Assembly: GCA_046331565.1 (NCBI GenBank)
Contig: JAXLQP010000008.1
Coordinates: forward strand, 124,001 to 188,000
DNA length: 64,000 bases
From: DASRDU01 sp046331565
Lineage (GTDB): Bacteria; Acidobacteriota; Blastocatellia; RBC074
Reading direction: 5' to 3'
The notes beneath the pieces were generated by a model. That model did not search any database and had not been told where the DNA came from. It saw nothing but the letters and a program-made list of their open reading frames with translations. The translations under genes and the position numbers were made by a program. Positions within the stretch are counted from its first letter, which is position 1, and each line of letters starts with the position of its first letter. Below are positions 53,726 through 61,192 of the stretch, in pieces.

Positions 53726-53760
53726 CAAGGGCACGCCGCAACGTGCCCTTGTTCGTTTTT
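53726..53760 (+). terminator. Hairpin terminator between PqqD-like and kinase genes
   Basis: CAAGGGCACG (53726-53735) pairs perfectly with CGTGCCCTTG (53742-53751), loop CCGCAA, then TTCGTTTTT. The kinase ATG is only 13 bp after the T-run, so this may act as an attenuator for the kinase rather than a complete stop. Confidence 0.8.
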
Positions 53761-53773
53761 CAGCCGCCTGCTC

Positions 53774-54799
53774 ATGCCCGTCATCAGCCTTGAACTTTGT
53801 GGCGTTCCCGCCTTCATCACTGCCACTTCAGCGCAGGTCATTGAGGTCATCGCCGATTACTTTCGCTACTATCGTCCCCACATCTCTGATTCACTGCCCG
53901 CGTCATCATCTGCGCTGACGATCGGGCTGGAAGGATGTAAATCTTTGCCTGACGCTACGGCGCTCACCCGTTCAGGCGCGGAAATGCTCGCGCAGTGGGA
54001 AGTCATGCAGTTATGGCGCACGCCACAGTCACCTGAAAGCTTCATCCTGCTTACTCCTGATGCGCTCATCAGTATTGAGCCTCAGGCCGCGCGCGCCACA
54101 GGGCAACTGACGCCGCAGGCCACCGAAGTCGCGCATACGCTGGTTTACGTCACGCTGCTGCTGCTGCTGCGCACGCGCGGCATTTATCACCTGCACGCCG
54201 CCGCCGTGCTTTCGCCTGAAAATGAATTGTTCGTGATCTGCGGTGAACCAAAGGCAGGAAAGACCACGCTCGCTACGGCGCTCGGTCTGGCCGGATGGAA
54301 GCCGCTCGCTGATGACGCGCTGCTGATTTATCAGGGTGAATCAGGCCCGCAGCTTCAGGCCTTCAGAAGAAGCTTTCACCTGTCGAATGATATTCTTGAG
54401 CAATGGCCGGAGCTGAATGGAATCGCCAAACATCAGCGCACGCCGCTGCGCACCTGGACATCGGGGCTGGAATTTTTTGACGCGGTCAGGCTGGCCGAAT
54501 CTGACTTCAATCGTATTGATTACATTCTTCTGCCACAGATCAGCCCGGATGAGCGCACGCACGTTGAGCCGGTTTCACGCAGCGCGGCTGTTTTCAGGCT
54601 GGCGCAGCAAAGCATGTTTTTTCAGTTCTGGCCGGAACACACCCGACGGCAGATGAAATTACTTGGCGCACTGGCGGGCCGGGCATCCTGTTTGAGCTTT
54701 CAATCAGGCCGCGACCTGCTCGCTGATCCGCAACGCGCCGCGCAGGTTTTATCGGCTAAACCGGCAGCACCAGTCCCGCCATCAGCAGCGCCAGAATAA
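53774..54799 (+). CDS. HprK-like kinase (P-loop)
   Basis: A 341-residue protein related to the HPr kinase fold seen in RiPP clusters. The Walker A GEPKAGKTT (157-165) follows HLHAAAVLSPENELFVI; the DD of PLADDALLI (about 180) could bind metal. The N-terminal part (about 1-120) is not recognised. No ribosome site is visible at the ATG. The 3' end overlaps uppP on the other strand by 44 bp. With the PqqD-like protein it makes a plausible peptide-phosphorylating pair, though no precursor peptide was found. Confidence 0.75.
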   Translation: MPVISLELCGVPAFITATSAQVIEVIADYFRYYRPHISDSLPASSSALTIGLEGCKSLPDATALTRSGAEMLAQWEVMQLWRTPQSPESFILLTPDALISIEPQAARATGQLTPQATEVAHTLVYVTLLLLLRTRGIYHLHAAAVLSPENELFVICGEPKAGKTTLATALGLAGWKPLADDALLIYQGESGPQLQAFRRSFHLSNDILEQWPELNGIAKHQRTPLRTWTSGLEFFDAVRLAESDFNRIDYILLPQISPDERTHVEPVSRSAAVFRLAQQSMFFQFWPEHTRRQMKLLGALAGRASCLSFQSGRDLLADPQRAAQVLSAKPAAPVPPSAAPE

Positions 54800-55628
54800 G
54801 CAGGCCCACAATCAGCCGATAACCGATGAACAGATAGTTGGTGTGCGTTCTCAGATAACTCAGCAGAAAAGCGATGCTCGCGTAACCCACAATTCCGGCC
54901 ACGACTGTTCCGGCCACCAGATTGAGCGCGCCGATGTGGCCGATGTGATGAATGGCTTCCTTCAGTTCAAGCAGACCGCTCGCGCCAATCGCCGGAATCG
55001 AAAGCAGAAATGAAAACCTTGCCGCCACATCGCGCTTGAGGCCTGAAAAAAGCGCTGCGCAGATCGTCGTGCCCGAACGCGATGAACCCGGAATCAGCGC
55101 AAACACCTGCGCCACACCAACCGCCAGCGCATCTTTGTAACCAACCTCTGACATCTGCTTGCGATGACTGCCGACCATTTCAGCAAGCATCAGCAGAATC
55201 GCCCAGACGATCATACTCAGGCCGATGATCCACAGGTTCTTGGTCAGCGTTCCTTCGATGATTTTTTTTGCGGCCAGCCCGATGATGCCAATCGGCAGCG
55301 AACCAACGATCACAAGCCAGCCGAGCCGGGCCGCATCGTGCGCTTTGGCGCGGTCATCAGCGGTCTGACTGTTCCGGCTGAGCAGTCTCAGATTGCCGCT
55401 GATGAAGCCAAGCGTGATCTCAATGATGTCGCGGAAAAAATAGACCAGCACCGCCGCCAGCGTGCCAAGCTGAATGACGGCATTGAAGGCCGTGATCTGT
55501 TCCGGCGTCATCGCACGGCTCAGCCCCATCGCTTTTTCGACGAGAACCATATGACCGCTGCTGCTGACCGGAATGAATTCGGTGAGTCCCTGAATGATGC
55601 CAACAATGATTGCCTGAAGAAGATTCAT
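54756..55628 (-). CDS. uppP: Undecaprenyl-diphosphatase (BacA/UppP)
   Basis: A 290-residue polytopic membrane phosphatase recycling the lipid carrier of cell-wall synthesis. Both active-site motifs are present: EFIPVSSSGH (about 17-26) and FALIPGSSRSGTTICA (about 178-193). The eight TM helices expected are visible. It is on the minus strand, convergent with the kinase gene and overlapping it by 44 bp. Gap of 167 bp from the triple-repeat gene upstream. Confidence 0.93.
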   Translation of the reverse strand: MNLLQAIIVGIIQGLTEFIPVSSSGHMVLVEKAMGLSRAMTPEQITAFNAVIQLGTLAAVLVYFFRDIIEITLGFISGNLRLLSRNSQTADDRAKAHDAARLGWLVIVGSLPIGIIGLAAKKIIEGTLTKNLWIIGLSMIVWAILLMLAEMVGSHRKQMSEVGYKDALAVGVAQVFALIPGSSRSGTTICAALFSGLKRDVAARFSFLLSIPAIGASGLLELKEAIHHIGHIGALNLVAGTVVAGIVGYASIAFLLSYLRTHTNYLFIGYRLIVGLLILALLMAGLVLPV

Positions 55629-55795
55629 GAAAAATAGTGCGGAGTTATCGGCGCGCGAAGTTCGGGAAACAGGAAGCAGATATTCACCACAAAACGCACA
55701 AAGGAATCAGGACGGGCAAATGACTTTTTACTCCTCTTGTGTCTTCTGCGCTTTTTGTGGTCAAGCTGTAGTTCTGAATGCTGCACAGCCTTCAG

Positions 55796-56401
55796 TTATT
55801 TGACACGACGCAGGATGGCCACGACTTCACTGCCGCCGAAAGCGGTTTTGGCGACGGTCAGGCCGACGAGCGCAAAACCATTCCGGCCTTCGGCTGAAAT
55901 CTCTTTCTGCATCGTGCCGGTCTTTGAAGTCGCCAGCAGTTTGTATTCATAAACCGGCGGGTTCGCTTCACGATCCTGTTCGAGAATCACGACGACTTCC
56001 TGCCCGCCGAAGGTGGTTTCAAAAACCGTCTGCCCCTTGTAATCAAAACCTTCGTCGCCGGCGGCCTGCAATTCCTTCTGCATCGTCGAAGTCTTGTTGG
56101 TCGCCAGCAGCAGATAACGATAACGCTGCTTTGCAGGCGCGCTGGTCTCTCTCATCATAATCAGCACGGCTTCCTTGCCGCCGAATGCCGTCTCGCCGCC
56201 CATTACCGCGCCGAAGCGATAACCTTCAGCCGCCGCTTCGTTCATCTCTTTCTGCATCGTCGAGGTTTTGGTCGTGGCGAGCAGTTTGTATTCATACTTT
56301 GCCTCGGCGCGTTCAGCTCCGGCTTCGGACTTTTTTGACTGACTCTGCCCGAAAGCAGAAACGGACAGAATCAACAGGCAGGTGATGATGCGTGTGAGCA
56401 T
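55796..56401 (-). CDS. Secreted protein with three 50-residue repeats
   Basis: A 201-residue protein with a signal peptide (1-20, ending FGQSQ) and three tandem copies (about 36-84, 94-142, 151-199) of a beta-alpha unit: YEYKLLAT-x-KT-x-TMQKE, a Gly-aromatic helix end, T-x-FGG-x-E-x-V-x-I. Spacing is 57-58 residues. The unit is short enough to be a small alpha/beta domain; I do not recognise a named family (a distant DUF4177-like shape is possible). GGAAAATT before the ATG. Confidence 0.72.
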   Translation of the reverse strand: MLTRIITCLLILSVSAFGQSQSKKSEAGAERAEAKYEYKLLATTKTSTMQKEMNEAAAEGYRFGAVMGGETAFGGKEAVLIMMRETSAPAKQRYRYLLLATNKTSTMQKELQAAGDEGFDYKGQTVFETTFGGQEVVVILEQDREANPPVYEYKLLATSKTGTMQKEISAEGRNGFALVGLTVAKTAFGGSEVVAILRRVK

Positions 56402-56416
56402 AATTTTCCGACTTTC

Positions 56417-56884
56417 TTATTTGCGGCAATATTCAACGATCACGACTCTGGCCGGTGATTGCAGCCGGGACAGTTCGCTGAGCATAATTTCGAGCGCCCT
56501 TGCCTGGCTGAAGCCGCCTGAGCCTGAACCGATCACCGGAAACGCGATGGAGCGAAACTGATTTTCATCAGCCACGCGCAGCGCATTGCTGACCGAATGA
56601 CGAATCGAAAACTCCGAGGCCCGCCACAGCAGATTGATTCCGGCGACGTGAATGATGCCGCGAAAGGGCAGCCGCCCCGCCGCCGTCAGCACTGCCTGGC
56701 CGAGTGGAATCGGCCCCTGCCTGGCCAGTTCACGAAACGGCTGCAACCCGCCGCGCTTTTTGATTGCGCCTGAAACTCCCTGCGGCAGCAGCAGCCACCA
56801 TGGAATGATGTTGCGATTCCACGCATTGACGATGACTTCAACCTGCTGATCGAGCAGATCGCCCTGAACAACTTCGGCCTTCAT
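56417..56884 (-). CDS. Macrodomain protein
   Basis: A 155-residue macrodomain, smaller and different from the one in the NAD operon: VEVIVNAWNRNIIPWWLLLPQGVSGAIKKRGG (Asn-rich and phosphate loops), GQAVLTAAGRLPFRGIIHVAGI and AFPVIGSGSGGFSQARALEIML. The WNRN and PWWLL parts are unusual for the family. It begins 12 bp after the glycyl-tRNA synthetase stop and ends 15 bp before the triple-repeat gene, so it is probably in one transcript with both. May remove ADP-ribose from protein or tRNA. Confidence 0.82.
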   Translation of the reverse strand: MKAEVVQGDLLDQQVEVIVNAWNRNIIPWWLLLPQGVSGAIKKRGGLQPFRELARQGPIPLGQAVLTAAGRLPFRGIIHVAGINLLWRASEFSIRHSVSNALRVADENQFRSIAFPVIGSGSGGFSQARALEIMLSELSRLQSPARVVIVEYCRK

Positions 56885-56896
56885 TTCAATCAGCGG

Positions 56897-58615
56897 TTAT
56901 CTGAGTCTCTTCAGCAGGTAAGTTTCCAGATCAGCGATGGCAACACGCTCCTGCTGCATCGAATCGCGCTCGCGCACGGTGACTGTGTCTTTCAACGCTT
57001 CGCCGTGTTCCCTGCTTTCGCCCAGCGTTTCAAAATCCACCGTGATGCAGAACGGCGTGCCGATTTCATCCTGGCGGCGATAGAGTTTGCCGATGCCTGC
57101 CGAATCGTCGTAAACAGCACGCAGCACGGGTTGCAGATCCTTTTTGATCTGCTTCGCCACTTCGACAATGCGCGGTTCGTTTTTCTTGAGCGGAAAGACT
57201 GCGACCTTGACTGGCGCAAGCTGCGGATGCAGTTTCAGCACGACGCGCGTGTGTTCGTCACAGAGCTTTGCGGCGGCCTGACGAACTTTTTTGAGCAGTT
57301 CAATGCGATCAGCGCCGGGCAGGTCGCAGGCGTCTTCGACATCAAGGAGTGTCTGCGGCAACCCGGCTTCGGCCAGTTCAAGCGCAGCACTGATTGTGCG
57401 CAACTGATCGGCAGTCGGGCCGTCAGCTTTCGCTTCGCCTTTGGCCGCAGCCTTTTCAGCTTCATTGATTTTCTTGTCAATGTTTTTGCGCGCGGCGGCA
57501 ATCGCTTCGCGCAAGGGTGCAAGAGCTTCGGCTGAAGGTTCGCTGACCAGTTCCTCGTTGTAGGCTTCGCACAAAAAGGCAAGCGTGGCGCGGGTTGCGC
57601 CTGCCGATGGTTCGATGACGTAAGGAACGTAACGCGCACCCTTTTTGCCCGTTGCCGGATCAACATACTGATCGTCGAAATATTCAAGCTTCTGAGTGCT
57701 GTGCGTGTTCGGCTGCAGCCTGAGTCGCGTCAGGTCTGCTTCGGGAATGTCGCGGCTGTGCGCTGATAAATCGTAATCCTGACGATTGGCCACGCCTTCA
57801 AGTTCGCTGAAGCCAAGCGAGCCGGGAAAGAGGTATTCAATGTCAACGGTCGCTTTGGCGTAATGCGCCAGCTCTTCCTTTGTCTGTGCGCGCTTCTGCA
57901 ACCGTTCGGGCGCGAGGCCGAGTTGCACGTACCAGTTGAAACGCTGCTCGACCCATTCCTCGTGCAGTTGCTCGTCGTTCTTTTCGCCGGGTTGCAGGTA
58001 TTGCGGTGGCTTGCAGAAGTATTCAATCTCCATCTGCTCGAACTCGCGCGTGCGGAAGGTGAAGTTGCCCGGCGTGATTTCGTTGCGAAAGGCCTTGCCG
58101 ATCTGCGCGACGCCGAAAGGCAGCTTGCGGCGCGTCGTCTGCTGCACGTTCAGAAAGTTGACGAAAATGCCCTGCGCGGTTTCAGGCCGCAGGTAAGCGA
58201 TGTTTTCATCGCTTTCGACCGGGCCGACTGTCGTCTTGAACATCAGATTGAAGCTGCGCGGTTCGGTCAGATTCGTTGAGCCGCAGTTCGGGCATTTGCC
58301 GTCTTTCAGATGATCGGCGCGGCTGCGCGTCTTGCATTCGCGGCAGTCAACCAGCGGATCGGAGAACGTCGCTTCGTGGCCCGAATAACGCCAGACGAGG
58401 CGGTTCATCAGAATTGCGGCATCAAGTCCCTCCATATCATCGCGGTCATACACGACCGAACGCCACCAGGCGCGCATAACGTTGTTCTTGAGTTCGACGC
58501 CGAGCGGGCCGTAATCCCACGTCGAGCCGATGCCGCCGTAAATTTCCGAGTTCGCAAAGATGAAGCCCCGCCGTTTGCAGAGGCTGACGATCTTTTCCAT
58601 GCTGGGTGCTGCCAT
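56897..58615 (-). CDS. glyS: Glycyl-tRNA synthetase, single-chain type
   Basis: A 572-residue class II glycyl-tRNA synthetase of the dimeric type. Typical parts are EIYGGIGSTWDYGPLG at the N-terminus, the zinc-like CRECKTRS and CPNCGST pair (about 90-117), YLRPETAQGIFVNFLN (motif 2 region), FRNEITPGNFTFRTREFEQMEIEYF and the C-terminal anticodon-binding domain VAVFPLKKNEPRIVEVAKQI. An unusual insertion of about 90 residues (about 358-450), Ala/Lys/Glu-rich and helical, lies before the anticodon domain. The first ATG at 58615 is used; a second at 58600 is possible. Confidence 0.92.
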   Translation of the reverse strand: MAAPSMEKIVSLCKRRGFIFANSEIYGGIGSTWDYGPLGVELKNNVMRAWWRSVVYDRDDMEGLDAAILMNRLVWRYSGHEATFSDPLVDCRECKTRSRADHLKDGKCPNCGSTNLTEPRSFNLMFKTTVGPVESDENIAYLRPETAQGIFVNFLNVQQTTRRKLPFGVAQIGKAFRNEITPGNFTFRTREFEQMEIEYFCKPPQYLQPGEKNDEQLHEEWVEQRFNWYVQLGLAPERLQKRAQTKEELAHYAKATVDIEYLFPGSLGFSELEGVANRQDYDLSAHSRDIPEADLTRLRLQPNTHSTQKLEYFDDQYVDPATGKKGARYVPYVIEPSAGATRATLAFLCEAYNEELVSEPSAEALAPLREAIAAARKNIDKKINEAEKAAAKGEAKADGPTADQLRTISAALELAEAGLPQTLLDVEDACDLPGADRIELLKKVRQAAAKLCDEHTRVVLKLHPQLAPVKVAVFPLKKNEPRIVEVAKQIKKDLQPVLRAVYDDSAGIGKLYRRQDEIGTPFCITVDFETLGESREHGEALKDTVTVRERDSMQQERVAIADLETYLLKRLR

Positions 58616-59113
58616 GTTCGTGGACTACCTTTCGCTGAAAGTTCCGGTGAGGGGCGGTGAAAAATGAAGCGGGATAGTAGCAGACCACCAGCAATCCGGT
58701 CTACCGCCGTCTTCAGGCTGTCAGTGCTTCTGCAAGCCGATGCTTCCTCGCGCGTTCTGTGTCAGGCGGGCAACCGGCGAGGGCGATGCCAGCTCCTGGG
58801 TACGCACGCTTCCAGCGTGCTGTGCTTCGTGGAAACAACGACTTTTCGCAACCCGGCACGCTGGAAGCGTGCATACCCAGGGGCTGGCCTTGACCCTGGG
58901 CGACGGGAAACGGTGCTTGACAGGCCCGTGTGGCGTAGCGGAAAATTTGCACACCCTGTGTTTTGATCGCTTTATCAATAATCTGAGTAAGCGATGCTGA
59001 CTGAAGTTTCCAGGCGGCCTGATGTTCTCATTCCTTCTCCCAGACCCGCGCTGCTCCCGGACAGATTTCGCCCCTGCTGGCAGGGTTTGGATTGAAACGA
59101 AGGCGGTAATCTT
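58616..59113. other. Intergenic region with a long palindrome
   Basis: 498 bp without a gene, between glyS and the barrel-protein gene. It contains the palindrome at 58788-58888 and its weaker flanks. Otherwise no promoter or RNA was recognised. Confidence 0.5.
58788..58888. repeat. Palindromic intergenic element (GCACGCTTCCAGCGTGC type)
   Basis: Left arm 58788-58820, right arm 58856-58888. The words CTGGGTACGCACGCTTCC and GGAAGCGTGCATACCCAG match with two mismatches, and each arm contains its own small hairpin GCACGCT/AGCGTGC. Weaker pairing extends outward for 25 bp or more. Confidence 0.8.
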
Positions 59114-60904
59114 ATGAAAAGAGTTTTTTCAATGCTGATGGTCGGTGGCCTGCTGATGGCGGCATCAGCCACTCCGGCGACATTTTCTCCATCCGGTTCC
59201 GGGGTGGTTGAGGCAGCGCCTGCGCTGGCTTTTGTCGCCGGGACGGTGCGCACTGATAACGGCACACCGCTGAATGGCGCGACCGTGGCGCTTTATGAAG
59301 CCAGTCTGAACGGCAAACTGATCAGAAGCGTGAAGACTGATCCGCAGGGCAAATTTACTGCCGGTGTCGCGCCCGGCGCTTACAACCTGCGCGCTGAGGC
59401 GAGCGGTTACAAGGCGAAATTCACGCGCATCAATCTTGATCGCGCGCAGACGCTGACTTTCAACTTTGCGCTCAAACGCACCGATACGCTGGTTGACCGG
59501 CGCGGCGACCGCGACGATTACCGCTGGATCGGGCGCAGCGTGCCGCGCAGCGTGCTGCATTACGGCGAAGATGAAACCGTCGCGGAAAACACCGCACAGA
59601 CCGAAAAGGTCGAAGATCGCCTGACGCAGCATCGCCCGTCAGTTCACGGTGTCGCGCAATTTGTCGGCTCCGGTTCAGCCGCCCGCAACGGCCAGCCTGA
59701 TCGCAGTTTTTACGGCACTAACTTTGCCGTTTCCGGTTCGCTCAATAACAGCTTTGAAGTTGCGCTCATCGGCCAGGGCGGCGCGGGCAACAATGCGATG
59801 CAGCGGCTGGCGCTGATTGCGGCGATGCGGCCTGATGACAAACATCACGTGACAGCCAGTCTCGGTTACGGGCGGCTGGCGCTGCCGTCGCGTGGCGCCG
59901 ACAATCGCGCAGCCGATGCTGAATCAGCGCCGGTGCTGGAACAGGCTTCACTTTCGATTGTTGATTCGTGGCAGGTCTTTCAGCCGCTGCTGATTGTTTA
60001 CGGCTTCGATTATTCACGTTTTGTCGGCGCGCTGGGCAGAAACCGCGAAAGCATTCAGCCGCGCGTGGCCGTGCAGTATGCGCCTTCCTCACAGACGCGC
60101 CTGAAGGCAGCGGTGACGCCGGGACGCGATTTTCCGCAAAATCCGGTCGAAGGCCTGAAGACTGAAAACATCAGCGCCGAGAACACCCCGGATGCGCTGT
60201 TTGCCAGCTCACCCACTGAAGTCGCCTTCAGGGACAATGAGCCGCTGATGGATCGCAGCCGCCGCTATGAACTGGGCATTGAGCGGGTTTTTGGTGACGG
60301 TGATGCGTCGCTGGAAACAACGGCTTTTTACGATGTGTTTTCAGGGCATGGCGTCGGAGTGCTGGCGCTGCCGCTGGAAGCCACGCCTGAAACTCAGGCC
60401 GCATTTCAGCAGGTCGCGGCGCTCAACGGCGCCTCGCGCGGGATGCGTGTGATGTATTCGCAGCGCATCAGCAAGCACCTGAGCGCCGCCGCCGGTTACA
60501 GTTTCGGACGCGGCGAACGCTTCAGCAAATCCTTCAATGCCACAACGCCCGGCGCTCCGGCAGAAATGTTCGCGGGCGGATTTTTCCAGGTCGCTTCAGC
60601 AAAGTTCGATCTCGACCTGAGCCGCGAAACCGGCACGACAGTGTCAACAGTGATTCGTCTTTCGCCTTCAGCAGTCGTTTTCGCCATTGATCCGTTTGCC
60701 GGGCAAATGAGCGTGTATGACCCGAACATCAGCATTTACGTCACACAGAATCTGCCGACTTTCGGTCTGCCATTCCGCTGCCAGGCAATCGTTGATGTGC
60801 GAAACCTGCTGAATCAGTCAGCCGGAACAGATGATGGATCAACACAGCTTGTCGCGGCACGCACACAGCGCACCGTGCGCGGTGGCATCGCTTTTCGCTG
60901 GTAA
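59114..60904 (+). CDS. Outer-membrane barrel protein with carboxypeptidase regulatory-like domain
   Basis: A 596-residue protein: signal peptide (1-34), CarbopepD_reg-like domain (about 38-110, AGTVRTDNGTPLNGATVALYEA) and a large beta-barrel region (about 140-596) ending GGIAFRW. It lacks the plug domain of a TonB receptor, and also the STGGVV plug signature, so it is not a normal importer. It may be a degenerate receptor, a SusD-like partner or a separate porin type. AAGGCGG before the ATG. Followed in the same direction by the sensor kinase. Confidence 0.72.
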   Translation: MKRVFSMLMVGGLLMAASATPATFSPSGSGVVEAAPALAFVAGTVRTDNGTPLNGATVALYEASLNGKLIRSVKTDPQGKFTAGVAPGAYNLRAEASGYKAKFTRINLDRAQTLTFNFALKRTDTLVDRRGDRDDYRWIGRSVPRSVLHYGEDETVAENTAQTEKVEDRLTQHRPSVHGVAQFVGSGSAARNGQPDRSFYGTNFAVSGSLNNSFEVALIGQGGAGNNAMQRLALIAAMRPDDKHHVTASLGYGRLALPSRGADNRAADAESAPVLEQASLSIVDSWQVFQPLLIVYGFDYSRFVGALGRNRESIQPRVAVQYAPSSQTRLKAAVTPGRDFPQNPVEGLKTENISAENTPDALFASSPTEVAFRDNEPLMDRSRRYELGIERVFGDGDASLETTAFYDVFSGHGVGVLALPLEATPETQAAFQQVAALNGASRGMRVMYSQRISKHLSAAAGYSFGRGERFSKSFNATTPGAPAEMFAGGFFQVASAKFDLDLSRETGTTVSTVIRLSPSAVVFAIDPFAGQMSVYDPNISIYVTQNLPTFGLPFRCQAIVDVRNLLNQSAGTDDGSTQLVAARTQRTVRGGIAFRW

Positions 60905-61192
60905 TGTGATCTGCGGCACTGATTAAAAAACTGACTGCCCCGAAAATGATGATCCATGGTTCATCCGAAATCTCGGAGGCCATCCAAAAATTTGAAAGGC
61001 TGCTCAGCCGCCCCCTCATTACAAATGGCCGCGTCGGCCAGAGCTGTTTCTGGAAACGCGGCTGGATCAGCGCCCCGCTGATCGCGGTCTGACTAATGAC
61101 AGCACTGAACTTAACTGGAATAACAGTTGCCTGAACAGACTGGTCTGGCCGGTCTGAAATGAGTTGCCGGTCGCTGACGTGGGAGAGAGACA

